The position numbers and the translations under genes are program-made. Shown here in pieces: positions 1 to 8,944 of a DNA stretch of 24,316 nucleotides. How positions within the stretch are numbered: position 1 is the first letter of the stretch; every line of letters starts with the position of its first letter. This DNA is from Boseongicola sp. SB0662_bin_57 (lineage in GTDB: Bacteria; Pseudomonadota; Alphaproteobacteria; Rhodobacterales; Rhodobacteraceae). Under the pieces are notes generated by a model. The model did not search any database. It was not told the origin of the DNA and was given only the letters and a program-made list of their open reading frames with translations. Where the stretch lies: assembly GCA_009839535.1 (NCBI GenBank), contig VXPN01000259.1, positions 1 through 24,316 of the forward strand, given 5' to 3'.

Positions 1-868
1 CAAGCTCCCGAAGGCGCTTGAACAGGCTGGAGGTGTCCCAACGCCCTCCTCCCATTTTCTGCACCTCCTTGTAGAACTGGTCGACCAATGCCGTCACCGG
101 AAGGCTGGCGCCGAACTGGTTCGCCGCAGCCAGGCAAATTCCCAGGTCCTTCCGCATCCAGTCCACGGCAAAACCGTGCTCGAAGTGATCGTCCAGCATG
201 GTTTCGTGGCGATTTGACATCTGCCAGGAGCCGGCCGCACCCTGGCTGATGACCTCGACCACCGCACGCCCGTCAAGGCCCGCCTTCTCGGCAAAGTGAA
301 GCGCCTCGGACAATGCCTGGACGAGTCCCGCGATCGCGATCTGGTTTGCCATCTTCGTCAGCTGCCCGGAACCGCTCTCTCCGATTCTGCGACAGATCCG
401 TGCATATGCCTGAATGACAGGTTCCGCGCGACGGAACGCGTCCTTGTCACCGCCGCACATGATCGAAAGCTGGCCGCTTTCGGCTCCCGCCTGACCGCCG
501 CTTATGGGAGCGTCAACGAAGGACAGGCCGCGTTCCTTGGCCACCGTGCAAAGCTCGCGCGTGACATCGGACGAAACCGTTGTGTGGTCCACGAAGATCG
601 ACCCTGCCGCCATTCCCGCAAAGGCGCCATCCGCCCCAAGGCAGACCGAGCGCAGATCGTCGTCATTTCCTACGCAGGTCATGACATAGTCCGCGCCTTC
701 AGCCGCTTCACGGGGCGTTGCGCAAGAGCTGCCACCATGCTCCCTGGTCCAAGCCTCGGCCTTGGCTCCGGTACGGTTGTAGACGGTGACATCATGTCCT
801 GCGGCAACCAGGTGACCCGCCATCGGATACCCCATGACACCGAGGCCTATGAACGCACAAATTGGCAT
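1..868 (-). CDS. 3-hydroxyisobutyrate dehydrogenase-like NAD(P)-dependent oxidoreductase (3' end outside window)
   Basis: This gene encodes a beta-hydroxyacid dehydrogenase that oxidises a short hydroxy acid, such as 3-hydroxyisobutyrate or tartronate semialdehyde, with NAD(P). I translated it from the ATG at 868; 289 residues are visible and no stop is reached before the window edge, so only a few C-terminal residues can be missing. The N-terminal Rossmann motif GLGVMG is at residues 8-13. The substrate-binding signature DAPISGG is at 119-125. The catalytic lysine is K172 in GQLTKMANQ, and the C-terminal helix motif FAVDWMRKDLG follows near 233. A G-rich Shine-Dalgarno (gagggggg) lies about 7 nt upstream. 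It is divergent from the acylase gene across 79 bp. Family assignment is firm. The exact substrate is not, because HIBADH, GarR/GlxR and related enzymes share these motifs. Confidence 0.9.
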   Translation of the reverse strand, partial: MPICAFIGLGVMGYPMAGHLVAAGHDVTVYNRTGAKAEAWTREHGGSSCATPREAAEGADYVMTCVGNDDDLRSVCLGADGAFAGMAAGSIFVDHTTVSSDVTRELCTVAKERGLSFVDAPISGGQAGAESGQLSIMCGGDKDAFRRAEPVIQAYARICRRIGESGSGQLTKMANQIAIAGLVQALSEALHFAEKAGLDGRAVVEVISQGAAGSWQMSNRHETMLDDHFEHGFAVDWMRKDLGICLAAANQFGASLPVTALVDQFYKEVQKMGGGRWDTSSLFKRLREL

Positions 869-909
869 GGAATCCCCCCTCGCTGCGGCATAGTCTTTGC
901 GTGCCGAAA

Positions 910-937
910 TTCCTACCGCACAGGCGGACACAGTCAA
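910..937 (-). promoter_or_regulatory. Candidate sigma-70 promoter for the HIBADH-like gene
   Basis: On the minus strand a TTGACT -35 element (932-937) is followed after 16 bp by TAGGAA (910-915), about 42 bp upstream of the ATG at 868. The -35 is good and the -10 is poor, so this is only a candidate. It lies in the 79-bp divergent intergenic region shared with the acylase gene. Confidence 0.25.
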
Positions 938-947
938 CAAGGCACAC

Positions 948-3410
948 ATGGTCGCTCTCTTTCGCTGGCTTTCTCGAATCGTTGCCGGGCTGCTGGTCCT
1001 GGGACTGGCGCTGTCCGTGAGCCTGTACTGGCTTCTGTCGCGTTCGATTCCTGATTATTCGGAGACCCTGTCGGTTCCAGGCATCACCGCTCCCGTCGAG
1101 ATCGTGCGCGACAACGCAGGCGTTCCGCACGTCCTTGGCGAAACCGACGAGGACGTGTTCTTCGGCCTTGGTCTTGCACACGCACAGGACAGGCTGTGGC
1201 AAATGACCATGCTGCGACGCACGGCGCAGGGGCAGCTCTCGGAGATTTTCGGAGCCCGCACGCTGCCGGTCGACGAGTTGCTGCGAAGGCTGGACATCTA
1301 TTCGCAGGCAGTTGCCTCGGTTGAGGCGCAGGATGCCTACACGCGCCGTGCGCTCGAGGCATACGCCGCAGGAGTCAATGCCTGGCTGGCCGAAGTGAAC
1401 ACGGGCACCCGAGGCCGCGGGGCGCCCGAATTCTGGTTGTTCGAACCCGTGATCGCGCTTTGGCAGCCCGCCGATTCGATCGTCATAGGAAAGCTCATGG
1501 CCCTGCGGCTCTCCGGGCATCTTCGTGACGAGGTCCTGCGCGCGCAGCTTTCCGGCATGCTGCCGGAGGCACGCCTGTTCGACATCCTTCCCGACACGCC
1601 AGATGACGGCACAACCGCCACATCAGATTTCGCGGCGCTGTTCGGCACGCCCATGCCCGGGCATGCAACGGCCCTGGCGCCCCACATTCAGCTTTCACCC
1701 GTCACGCAACCCGGAGCCGAAGGTGCATCGAACGCGTGGGCAGCTGCGCCCGAAAGGTCGGCGGCGGGCGGCACCCTCCTCGCAAACGACCCGCATCTCG
1801 AGTTCACCGCCCCGTCAATCTGGTACCTGGCGCGGCTGGAACTGGCCACGGGCGGCGTGATCGGCGGAACGATCCCCGGCATGCCGATCGTGCTTACAGG
1901 CCGGTCCGAACGCCTTGGCTGGGGTCTCACCTACACCTATGCCGACGATCAGGACGTCTTTCTGGAGAAGCTGAACCCGGATGACCCGGAAGAGGTTCTC
2001 GCGCCTGGCGGATGGAAACGGCTCGAATCGCGCCCGTCAATCATAGACGTGAAGGATTCGGAACCCGTGACCGTCACGTTGAGATGGAGCGAAAACGGTC
2101 CGATCCTGTCCAACTCCAGCTACGATCTTGCATCCATCGTCCCGCCCGGCCATGTCGCGTCCCTCGCCTGGACCGCTCTCGATGGCGCCGACACGTCAGC
2201 ACAAGCCATGATGGGGATCATGCGCGCCGGAAACATTGGCGAGGCGATTTCGGCGGGCGAGGACTTCGTTGCGCCGGCGCAAAACCTCGTTGTCGTCGAC
2301 CGTGAACAAGTCGCGCTCAAGGTGATTGGGGCGATGCCCCGCCGCTCTGCCAGAAGCCAGACTCTGGGCCGCGTTCCGACGCCGGGCTGGAATTCGGAAA
2401 ACCGATGGCTGGGCATCCTCCCTTACGCGACGAACCCGGAGTTCCGGATCCCGGCCAACGGCATGATCGGGAACACCAACAACAGGATAACGGACCGGGC
2501 CTACCCCTTGCATGTCAGCCATCGCTGGGGTGACACGCAGAGGATACAGAGATGGCAGCACCTGATGGAGAACCGAAGGGTCCACACCCGCGAGAGCTTC
2601 ATTGAGGCGCAGCTTGACGCCGTTTCCGTCACCGCGCGCACGTTGCTTCCGTTGATCGCACGTGACCTCTGGTTCACGAGCGAAGCTGCGGAGAGCGGCA
2701 CGGTCGAGCGTCTGCGCCGCGACGCTCTGGATCTTCTGGCCGACTGGAACGGCGAGATGAACGAGCATATCCCGGAACCGCTGATCTATGCGGCTTGGAT
2801 GAAGCGGCTGCAGGACCGGCTGATCAGGGATGAACTCGGCCCGCTGGCGGACAGGTTTCCGAACGCAAAGCCGATTTTCCTCGAACGCGTTTTCCGGAAT
2901 GTCGACGGAGCGGGCATGTGGTGCGACGTGATCCAGTCCGAAGATGTCGAGACATGTGGGGAAATCGCGCGCCTCTCGCTGGACGATGCGCTGCTATGGA
3001 TTGACGAGACCTACGGCACGCCGCTCGAAACGCTGCGCTGGGGAGACGCACATCAGGCCGTCCACAAGCATCCTGTGCTTGGGGAAAGCGGCTGGCTGGC
3101 CGCTCTCGTGAACATCCGCCAGTCAACTTCTGGCGGAGACAATACGCTGCTTCGTGGTCACACCGTCGGTGCCGGGTCCGAGCCCTTTCTCAGCCGCCGC
3201 GGGGCCGGATATCGTGGCGTATACGACTTTGCCGATCCGGACAGCTCCGTGTTCGTGATCTCCACCGGACAGTCGGGACACCCGCTGAGCCCCCACTATG
3301 AGGATCTCGGAGAACTCTGGCGGCGCGGCGAGTACATCCCGATGGTGCTTGATCCGGACCTCGCGAGAGCAGGTTCGATCGGAACCACGTGGCTGTTGCC
3401 AAGCGAATGA
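948..3410 (+). CDS. Penicillin acylase family (S45) N-terminal nucleophile hydrolase, membrane-anchored
   Basis: This is a precursor of an Ntn-type amide hydrolase (penicillin G acylase / acyl-homoserine-lactone acylase superfamily), about 820 residues from the ATG at 948. That start gives a basic N-terminus (ALFRWLSR) directly followed by a hydrophobic segment at about residues 9-30, a signal anchor or signal peptide. A TTG at 897 would only prepend a polar stretch. The alpha-chain motif GLAHAQDRLWQM comes first. The autoprocessing site is GASNAW, with the predicted nucleophile Ser261 (codon 1728-1730) becoming the beta-chain N-terminus. Downstream are GGTIPGMPIVLTGRSERLGWG, the NTNNRI segment and the C-terminal GQSGHPLSPHY motif. 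Expected location is periplasm or outer face of the inner membrane. The substrate (beta-lactam, AHL or another amide) cannot be decided from sequence. It is convergent with hflX, with 9 bp between the stops. Confidence 0.9.
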   Translation: MVALFRWLSRIVAGLLVLGLALSVSLYWLLSRSIPDYSETLSVPGITAPVEIVRDNAGVPHVLGETDEDVFFGLGLAHAQDRLWQMTMLRRTAQGQLSEIFGARTLPVDELLRRLDIYSQAVASVEAQDAYTRRALEAYAAGVNAWLAEVNTGTRGRGAPEFWLFEPVIALWQPADSIVIGKLMALRLSGHLRDEVLRAQLSGMLPEARLFDILPDTPDDGTTATSDFAALFGTPMPGHATALAPHIQLSPVTQPGAEGASNAWAAAPERSAAGGTLLANDPHLEFTAPSIWYLARLELATGGVIGGTIPGMPIVLTGRSERLGWGLTYTYADDQDVFLEKLNPDDPEEVLAPGGWKRLESRPSIIDVKDSEPVTVTLRWSENGPILSNSSYDLASIVPPGHVASLAWTALDGADTSAQAMMGIMRAGNIGEAISAGEDFVAPAQNLVVVDREQVALKVIGAMPRRSARSQTLGRVPTPGWNSENRWLGILPYATNPEFRIPANGMIGNTNNRITDRAYPLHVSHRWGDTQRIQRWQHLMENRRVHTRESFIEAQLDAVSVTARTLLPLIARDLWFTSEAAESGTVERLRRDALDLLADWNGEMNEHIPEPLIYAAWMKRLQDRLIRDELGPLADRFPNAKPIFLERVFRNVDGAGMWCDVIQSEDVETCGEIARLSLDDALLWIDETYGTPLETLRWGDAHQAVHKHPVLGESGWLAALVNIRQSTSGGDNTLLRGHTVGAGSEPFLSRRGAGYRGVYDFADPDSSVFVISTGQSGHPLSPHYEDLGELWRRGEYIPMVLDPDLARAGSIGTTWLLPSE

Positions 3411-3419
3411 GGCAGGCGT

Positions 3420-4673
3420 TCAAAGCCTCGAATAGCGAATGGATTGCGACAAAGTCCAATTCACCTCGATCCTGCTCCCGGTCTCGCTCTCGATCTCGCC
3501 AACCACGACTCGCTGATCGTACAGCCAGGCGCGCTTTCGTCCTTCCTTGTGCGTGATCTCTATCACGGCACGGCTTCTCCCAGCACCAAGTGCGGCTTCG
3601 ATGCGTTCCAGCAATGGCGCGATGCCGACCTCTTCAAGGGCAGAGATCATCACCGCGTCCCCTCTGCGTGAGGCGATCGTGTCCAGTGAAGCCCGCGCAT
3701 CGTCATCCAGAAGATCAATCTTGTTCCAGACCTCAATCACGACACTATCCTCGCCAACTCCGAGACCCTCCAGGATTGCGAGCACATCGCCTCTCTGCTC
3801 CTCGGTCTCGAGATGGGAAATGTCCCGGACATGCAGGATGACATCGGCAACCCGAACCTCTTCAAGCGTCGCACGAAACGCCGCCACAAGCTGCGTCGGC
3901 AGATCGGAAATGAAGCCAACCGTGTCAGACAGAATCGCGTCCCGGCCCGAACCGGGCAACCGTACGACTCGCATGGTGGGATCAAGCGTTGCAAAGAGCA
4001 TGTCCTCTGCCAGCACGCCTGCCCCAGTCAGCCGGTTGAAGATGGTCGACTTTCCGGCATTCGTGTAGCCGACGAGCGCCACGACCGGAAAGGGAATCCT
4101 CGCTCGCGCCTCCCTGTGCAAGCCTCGCGTCCTGGCAACCTTTTCCAGTTGGCGCCTGAGGCGCACCAATTGTTCATCGATGGCTCTACGGTCGGCCTCT
4201 ATCTGGGTCTCTCCGGGGCCACCCACGAATCCCAGGCCTCCCCGCTGGCGCTCGAGGTGCGTCCATGCCCGGACCAGGCGCGTTCGCTGGTAGGACAGCG
4301 CGGCCATTTCAACCTGCAGCACGCCCTCACGCGTCACCGCACGGTTCGAGAAGATCTCGAGGATCAGGGCCGTGCGGTCCAAGACCTTGACCTTCCACTC
4401 CCGCTCCAGGTTCCGCTGCTGAACGGGGCTCACCTGCCCGTTCACAAGAACCAGCTCCACTTGCCGGGCCTCGACAAGCGCCCGCACTTCCTCGACCTTG
4501 CCCTTGCCAAACAGCATCCCGGGAGCAACGCGCGAGAGCCGCACCAGTTCTGCACCCACGAGCGCAACCCTTGGCAACGCCGCTGCGAGCGAGGCAGCCT
4601 CTTCAAGTGCCAGGGCCGGGTCACGCCGCCGTCCCTGGCTTCGAATGTCCGGATGAAGCACGATGGCCCGCAC
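3420..4673 (-). CDS. hflX: Ribosome-associated GTPase HflX
   Basis: HflX is a GTPase that binds the 50S subunit and splits or rescues stalled ribosomes. The protein has 417 residues, the usual length. The N-terminal HflX domain carries LFGKGKVEE (about 54-62) and the glycine-rich signature GGLGFVGGPGETQIEADRR (about 145-163). G-domain motifs follow in order: G1 GYTNAGKS at 202-209, G2 TLDPT near 229, G3 DTVGF at 250-254, G4 NKID at 317-320, and a G5-like SALEE near 345. The start is a GTG at 4673; an in-frame TGA lies only three codons upstream, so no longer N-terminus is possible. The Shine-Dalgarno is weak. In relatives hflX follows hfq almost directly, but here about 494 bp separate them. 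Confidence 0.96.
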   Translation of the reverse strand: MRAIVLHPDIRSQGRRRDPALALEEAASLAAALPRVALVGAELVRLSRVAPGMLFGKGKVEEVRALVEARQVELVLVNGQVSPVQQRNLEREWKVKVLDRTALILEIFSNRAVTREGVLQVEMAALSYQRTRLVRAWTHLERQRGGLGFVGGPGETQIEADRRAIDEQLVRLRRQLEKVARTRGLHREARARIPFPVVALVGYTNAGKSTIFNRLTGAGVLAEDMLFATLDPTMRVVRLPGSGRDAILSDTVGFISDLPTQLVAAFRATLEEVRVADVILHVRDISHLETEEQRGDVLAILEGLGVGEDSVVIEVWNKIDLLDDDARASLDTIASRRGDAVMISALEEVGIAPLLERIEAALGAGRSRAVIEITHKEGRKRAWLYDQRVVVGEIESETGSRIEVNWTLSQSIRYSRL

Positions 4674-5167
4674 GTCCCGGCGTCACCTGATCACCGAGCA
4701 GCACACCCCTTCCCCCGGATGCGGGAGAAGTGCGCGGCCTTGCGTGCCGTGCATTGGTGCGGCCCTCGCTGCTGGCAAGTGTTGAGGCTGCGCCCATGCC
4801 CGTCGCTCCGCTGGACGGTGACCAATGCGGCACTGCCTGCGAGAGACGCCCAGAACGGCGCCGTCGGCGGGCAGGATGCTGAAAGAACCTGCACGTTTCG
4901 CGACACGCCCCGTGTCCCGAGAACCGCTCCGGCAAGGTCGGCCAAGGCTGGCCTCCCTGTGCACAGCCTGACCCCACGTGTCACGATTCGCTCTGCTTCG
5001 TGCCTGACCCGGCACATCTGCCGACAAGTCTTCAAGTGCCCGGTGCTGCAGAGTCACGCCCGGGTCGATCTTGAACGCGTGGTTCAGGGTGAACTGGATT
5101 CCGGTCCTCATTCCCGTGCTGGTCGGCATGGACACTTAGGGCTTCCGCCCATCAAGATGCCCTCCTG
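4674..5167. other. 494-bp hfq-hflX spacer without a recognisable gene
   Basis: No recognisable gene fills this gap. On the minus strand a reading frame of about 150 codons (4683-5135, GTG start) stays open. Its first 50 residues look mildly protein-like (GIQFTLNHAFKIDPG), but the rest is arginine/proline/histidine-rich in the way of noncoding GC-rich DNA, and I recognise no family. An aggagg motif just after hfq (revcomp of about 5158-5163) precedes an ATG that opens only 14 codons. A 6-bp perfect hairpin with a 3-nt loop sits at 4902-4916 and a 10-bp palindrome (ctgtgcacag) at 4957-4966. The block could be decayed coding DNA, a 5' leader of hflX, or spacer. Confidence 0.4.
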
Positions 5168-5431
5168 TCAGGAATGGGTCTCTGGCGCCTGTTCACTCTG
5201 TCCTTCACCGTCGTAAAGGGAAATCGGCTGCGCCGGCATGATGGTCGAAATTGCATGCTTGTAGACGAGTTGAGACTGGCCGTCGCGTCGCAGCAGGACA
5301 CAAAAGTTGTCAAACCACGTGATGACGCCCTGCAGCTTCACGCCGTTTACAAGGAACACCGTCACGGAAATCTTTGACTTCCTGATGTGGTTCAAGAACA
5401 CGTCTTGCAAGTTCTGTCTGTCTGTTGCCAT
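5168..5431 (-). CDS. hfq: RNA chaperone Hfq
   Basis: Hfq is a hexameric Sm-like protein that binds AU-rich tracts and pairs small RNAs with mRNAs. The protein has 87 residues. The Sm1 motif runs over residues 6-45 (QNLQDVFLN, FLVNGVKLQG, FDNFCVLL), and the Sm2 motif YKHAIST is at 57-63. Proximal-face residue Gln9 and the Lys58-His59 pair are present, so a functional RNA-binding ring is expected. The C-terminal tail is short and acidic, as is usual in alphaproteobacteria. The start is the ATG at 5431 with a purine-rich aaagagg about 9 nt upstream. It lies 133 bp downstream of trkH in the same direction. Confidence 0.97.
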   Translation of the reverse strand: MATDRQNLQDVFLNHIRKSKISVTVFLVNGVKLQGVITWFDNFCVLLRRDGQSQLVYKHAISTIMPAQPISLYDGEGQSEQAPETHS

Positions 5432-5564
5432 GGGTCACAGCCTCTTTGTCCTTGCTGCCGTTTCTCCGGCCTGTCGCAAGTTTTGACGCCCAATATGGGG
5501 GTCCGAGAGGAACATGACCACCCCAATTTCGCCATTTCGTCACATAATTCTCTTCGAGAAGCGC

Positions 5565-7070
5565 CTATCTCCAGAAATCCGGGTTCAGGAGCGCGATCAA
5601 GGCAAGCGTTTCCAGCCGACCCAGTACCATCGCTGCACAAAGAAGACCCAGCGCGGCATTGCCGAGACTCGCAAGCTCCATCGGTGCGCTGCCGGCAATC
5701 TCGATCAACGGCCCCGTCGTCGAGAACGCCGCAATCGTCAGTATCAGAGACTCCTCCAGACCCAGCCCTCCGATCAATGAAAACCCGGCCATCACCACGG
5801 AGCAGGAAAGAGCAAAGAGCATGCAGAAAACCCAGGCTGCATATGCGCCTTGCCGCCTGAATCGACGCCCTTGCCGACCGGGCCCTCCTATCGAGGAAGG
5901 TTGGACCAACTTCTCCATCTCGCGCACGCCATGTTGATAGAGCGCATAGACCCGCAAGAGCTTCACGCCGCCTGCCGTGGTGGCCACGCCCCCTCCCAGC
6001 AGCGCCAAACCAAGGAGCAGAACGCCCGGTGCGCCGAGACCTGACCATGCCCGGGCCGCATTCCACTCCTCCGCGACAAATCCCGTCGTCGTCAGGAACG
6101 ATGCAACCGTGAAGAGCGCGCCCCAAAGCATGCGCAGGCCATCGGACGGCGACATTCCCGAACCTTTCTCAAAGCTCGCGATCCAGTTCCACAGGAGCAG
6201 CAAGACGACAGCCACAAGCACGAGAACGAGTCCAAGCCGCAGTTCAGGATCGACCAGAAGGCTTCGCCAGCCACGTGGCCGCTCCTCGCGTGCAAATGTC
6301 AGGCGCGAAAGGGCGAAGACAAGAAACATGAGGATGATGAATTCGCCCAACGGCCCGCCCTCGCTTCCTTCCATGCCGCCGACCGGAGAGATTCCCGATG
6401 TCGCAATCGTGGACATTGCGTGGCAGAGTGCCACAAACGCGCTGTCGCCGGCGAGATACAGCGAAAGCCAGAGTGCCAGCGTCAGGCCACCGTAGACCGG
6501 AAAGAGCCGCAATGCGTAGCGCCGCAGACGCGTGGACGGATTGACCGACAGGCTCGGTGGCTGGTCTTGCTGCCCGATTTCGGTGCCAGACGTGACTTCA
6601 AACCCGCCAAGGCTCAGCGGGGCCAGGATTGCAATTGCGACGACCCAGATGAAGAACCCGCCCATCCATCCGACCTGCGCCCGCCAGAGATGAGCCGAGG
6701 GCGGAAGCGAGTCCGGATTCAGAATGATCAGCCCCGTCGTTGTGATGCTGGAAACCATCTCGACATACGCATCGACAAACGCAGTTCCTGGGACGGCTTC
6801 CGAAACCGGAACGGCCAGCATGACGGGAAGCAGAACCAAGCAGCCAACGACGGAGATCAGGTGGCTGCGCCCGAGACTCCGAATCCGCATGCCGCCAATC
6901 GCCAGGGCCACCATCAGGAACAAGAGGCCAGACAGCAGGGCAGCGTAGAAGAACGCCCTTGACGTGTGATGATCGTCGATGGCCAAGGCATGTGCGGCAG
7001 GCAACAACATCGAGAGTCCGGCAAGCCCCATCAGGCTCACGATGAACGGCGCATCGCCAAGCCTGAGCAT
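5565..7070 (-). CDS. trkH: Potassium uptake protein TrkH (membrane subunit)
   Basis: TrkH is the channel-like integral membrane subunit of the Trk potassium uptake system. The protein has 501 residues with many hydrophobic segments. All four selectivity-filter P-loops can be read: TTTGL at 110-114, ATSGI at 223-227, TTTGF at 327-331 and STTGP at 450-454. The glycine-rich gating region GGGVATTAGGVK (about 359-370) is also present. The ATG at 7070 overlaps the trkA stop (TGATG), so translation is very likely coupled to that of its regulatory subunit. The C-terminus ends in a normal short hydrophilic segment. Confidence 0.96.
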   Translation of the reverse strand: MLRLGDAPFIVSLMGLAGLSMLLPAAHALAIDDHHTSRAFFYAALLSGLLFLMVALAIGGMRIRSLGRSHLISVVGCLVLLPVMLAVPVSEAVPGTAFVDAYVEMVSSITTTGLIILNPDSLPPSAHLWRAQVGWMGGFFIWVVAIAILAPLSLGGFEVTSGTEIGQQDQPPSLSVNPSTRLRRYALRLFPVYGGLTLALWLSLYLAGDSAFVALCHAMSTIATSGISPVGGMEGSEGGPLGEFIILMFLVFALSRLTFAREERPRGWRSLLVDPELRLGLVLVLVAVVLLLLWNWIASFEKGSGMSPSDGLRMLWGALFTVASFLTTTGFVAEEWNAARAWSGLGAPGVLLLGLALLGGGVATTAGGVKLLRVYALYQHGVREMEKLVQPSSIGGPGRQGRRFRRQGAYAAWVFCMLFALSCSVVMAGFSLIGGLGLEESLILTIAAFSTTGPLIEIAGSAPMELASLGNAALGLLCAAMVLGRLETLALIALLNPDFWR

Positions 7071-8449
7071 CAGAAAAAGTCGATCGAGACCTGGAACAGG
7101 CGCTCAACTTCAGGCACGTCGCCCGCAAGCGCGAAGACCACGATCACATCGCCTTCATCTATGCGCGTCGAACCGGTCGGCTTCTCCATCCTGCCGCTCT
7201 TCTCAACCGCTCCCACAATCACGCCATCCGGGAACTCTATGTCGCGGATATGCCTGCCGGACAGCGACGAAGTCGAAAGGATCGGCGCCTCGATCACTTC
7301 GGCTTCGGCATCCCCGATGGAGTAGACGCTCCTGACCTGGCCACCATGGCGAACATGACGCAGGATCGAGCTGACGGTCGTTGCCCGGGGATTGATGTGG
7401 GCGTCTATCGACAAGGGATCCATCAATGGGATCAGCGTCGGGTCATTGACGAGAGCGATTGCGAACGGGCACCCTGCCTGCTTGGCCCGGACCGAAGCCA
7501 GAAGATTGGTGTTGTCGTCGTCGGTCACTGCAAGAATCGCGTCGGCACGCTCGATTCCGGCCTCCGTCAGAAGATCCGAGTTCATGCCGTCACCGTGCAG
7601 AACGATCGTGCGCTCCAGAACATCTGCTGCGCTTTCGGCATGTGCGAGGTCCTTTTCGATGACACGTACGTGCCGACGTTCGGCGCGCCGTTCAAGCGCC
7701 TCCGCGACGGCAAGGCCGACATTCCCGCCGCCGAGGATCACGATGTGCTCCTGTCGCTGCACTTTCTTGCCGAAAATCCCCAGGATGCGCCCGATGTCCT
7801 CAAAGTGCGTCATGACATGAACCTGATCGCCGGCAAACAGCTGGTCGCCGGGACTGGGCGCAAAGAGCCTGCCGTTTCGCCTGACCGCGACGACAAGAGC
7901 CCTCAAGGTCGAAAACAGGTCCGTCAGTTGCCGGAGCGGGGTGTCCAGAACCGGGCAGTCCTCGCCCAGCAGGATGCCGAGCAACTGCGCCTTCCCTCCA
8001 AGAAACACTCCCGTGTCGAATGCCGCTGGCACGTTCAGACGTCTCAGGGCAGCTTCCGCAACCTCGCGTTCCGGACTGATCACCACATCGATCGGCATGT
8101 GATTCTTGCGAAACAGGTCGGAATAGATCTCCGCATGATAGCTTTGCGCACGGAGGCGTGCGATCTTGCGTCTCACGTTGAAAATTGAATGGGCCACCTG
8201 ACAGGTGACCATGTTGACCTCGTCGGAATACGTGGCCGCGATGATCATTTCAGCGTCTCTCGCGCCCGCACGCTGCAGGACGTCCGGATAGCTGGCATGT
8301 CCGGCAACGCCCTGAACATCCAACGTGTCGGTCGCCCTGCGCACAAGATCCGGATTCTTGTCGACAATGGTCACGTCGTTTCTCTCGCCAGAGAGATGCC
8401 GCGCGATCTGCCAGCCGACCTGGCCCGCGCCGCAGATGATGACCTTCAT
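7070..8449 (-). CDS. trkA: Trk potassium uptake regulatory subunit TrkA
   Basis: TrkA is the cytoplasmic NAD(H)/ATP-binding ring subunit that gates TrkH. I chose the ATG at 8449, giving 458 residues, the family length. It places the Rossmann motif CGAGQVG at residues 6-12, next to the N-terminus as in relatives, and has aaggggc about 7 nt upstream. An in-frame start at 8509 adds 20 unconserved residues. Two tandem RCK modules are visible. The first includes DVTIVDKN and ends with a TrkA_C domain around residues 150-225. The second begins with ILGGGNVG (about 238-245) and ends with a second TrkA_C domain around 370-455. It forms an operon pair with trkH. Confidence 0.96.
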   Translation of the reverse strand: MKVIICGAGQVGWQIARHLSGERNDVTIVDKNPDLVRRATDTLDVQGVAGHASYPDVLQRAGARDAEMIIAATYSDEVNMVTCQVAHSIFNVRRKIARLRAQSYHAEIYSDLFRKNHMPIDVVISPEREVAEAALRRLNVPAAFDTGVFLGGKAQLLGILLGEDCPVLDTPLRQLTDLFSTLRALVVAVRRNGRLFAPSPGDQLFAGDQVHVMTHFEDIGRILGIFGKKVQRQEHIVILGGGNVGLAVAEALERRAERRHVRVIEKDLAHAESAADVLERTIVLHGDGMNSDLLTEAGIERADAILAVTDDDNTNLLASVRAKQAGCPFAIALVNDPTLIPLMDPLSIDAHINPRATTVSSILRHVRHGGQVRSVYSIGDAEAEVIEAPILSTSSLSGRHIRDIEFPDGVIVGAVEKSGRMEKPTGSTRIDEGDVIVVFALAGDVPEVERLFQVSIDFF

Positions 8450-8944
8450 GGCTAGCCCCTTGGCCGTTCCGGACGGCATTTGTCTTGCATGCACAACGGC
8501 CATGATCAAGGCGCAGCGCGACCAGTTGAGGCGCAGACCGAATCCGGGGTGCCTGCGAACGCTGAAGTCGCGACATGATTTCGGGCCGGGCCACCAAAGG
8601 CCCGCCGCGGCAGTCGGGCCTTCTCCTGCGCCTTGCGCGCACGCTACGGTGCCGGGCCGGACGGTGTCCTGCCATGAAGGCCGCGCCAGCGCTCGTCGCG
8701 CTCATGTTCGTTATTCGTTCCGGTCAGGTCAGTTGAGCCGCCATTGCGAGGCATGCGCATCCATCTGTCACCTGAAGGCGGCAATCCCCTGCGCGAATTC
8801 CATCGCGCCGACGCGCTGCCGACCGAACACCGGAGCTTCGCCCGGATCGGGATTCCCGGCGTTGAACGACGGGCAGATCGAAGCAGTCAGGATTCATTGA
8901 GCAACGCGCGGTGCCTGGCTGCACTTCAATACCGGTTCCGCTCC
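8450..8944. other. 495-bp ntrX-trkA spacer with one strong hairpin, no gene seen
   Basis: None of the frames open here resembles a known protein or has convincing coding composition, and no tRNA is seen. Apart from the trkA ribosome binding site next to 8449 and the hairpin at 8597-8622, I see nothing functional. In Rhodobacterales trkA normally follows ntrX closely, so the length is unusual. A small RNA or a separate trkA promoter could be present, but no convincing -35/-10 pair was found. Confidence 0.4.
8597..8622 (-). terminator. Hairpin downstream of ntrX, possible terminator
   Basis: The perfect 8-bp inverted repeat AAGGCCCG / CGGGCCTT encloses a 10-nt loop. Read on the minus strand, the direction of the flanking ntrX and trkA, the stem ends in CCTTT; on the plus strand it ends in CCTTCT. 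The stem is GC-rich but the U-tract is short, so an intrinsic terminator is plausible, not certain. It could end the ntr transcript, or a small RNA, ahead of trkA. Confidence 0.4.

Noticed and set aside
3409..3429. Hairpin GAGGC-N11-GCCTC spanning the convergent acylase and hflX stops as a bidirectional terminator
   Set aside because: The stem is only 5 bp with a long loop and no T-tract, so it is likely chance.
3813..5216. Open plus-strand frame of 467 codons opposite hflX
   Set aside because: It is antisense to hflX, whose GTPase motifs are all intact, and its translation is histidine/arginine-rich without motifs; a GC-rich shadow.
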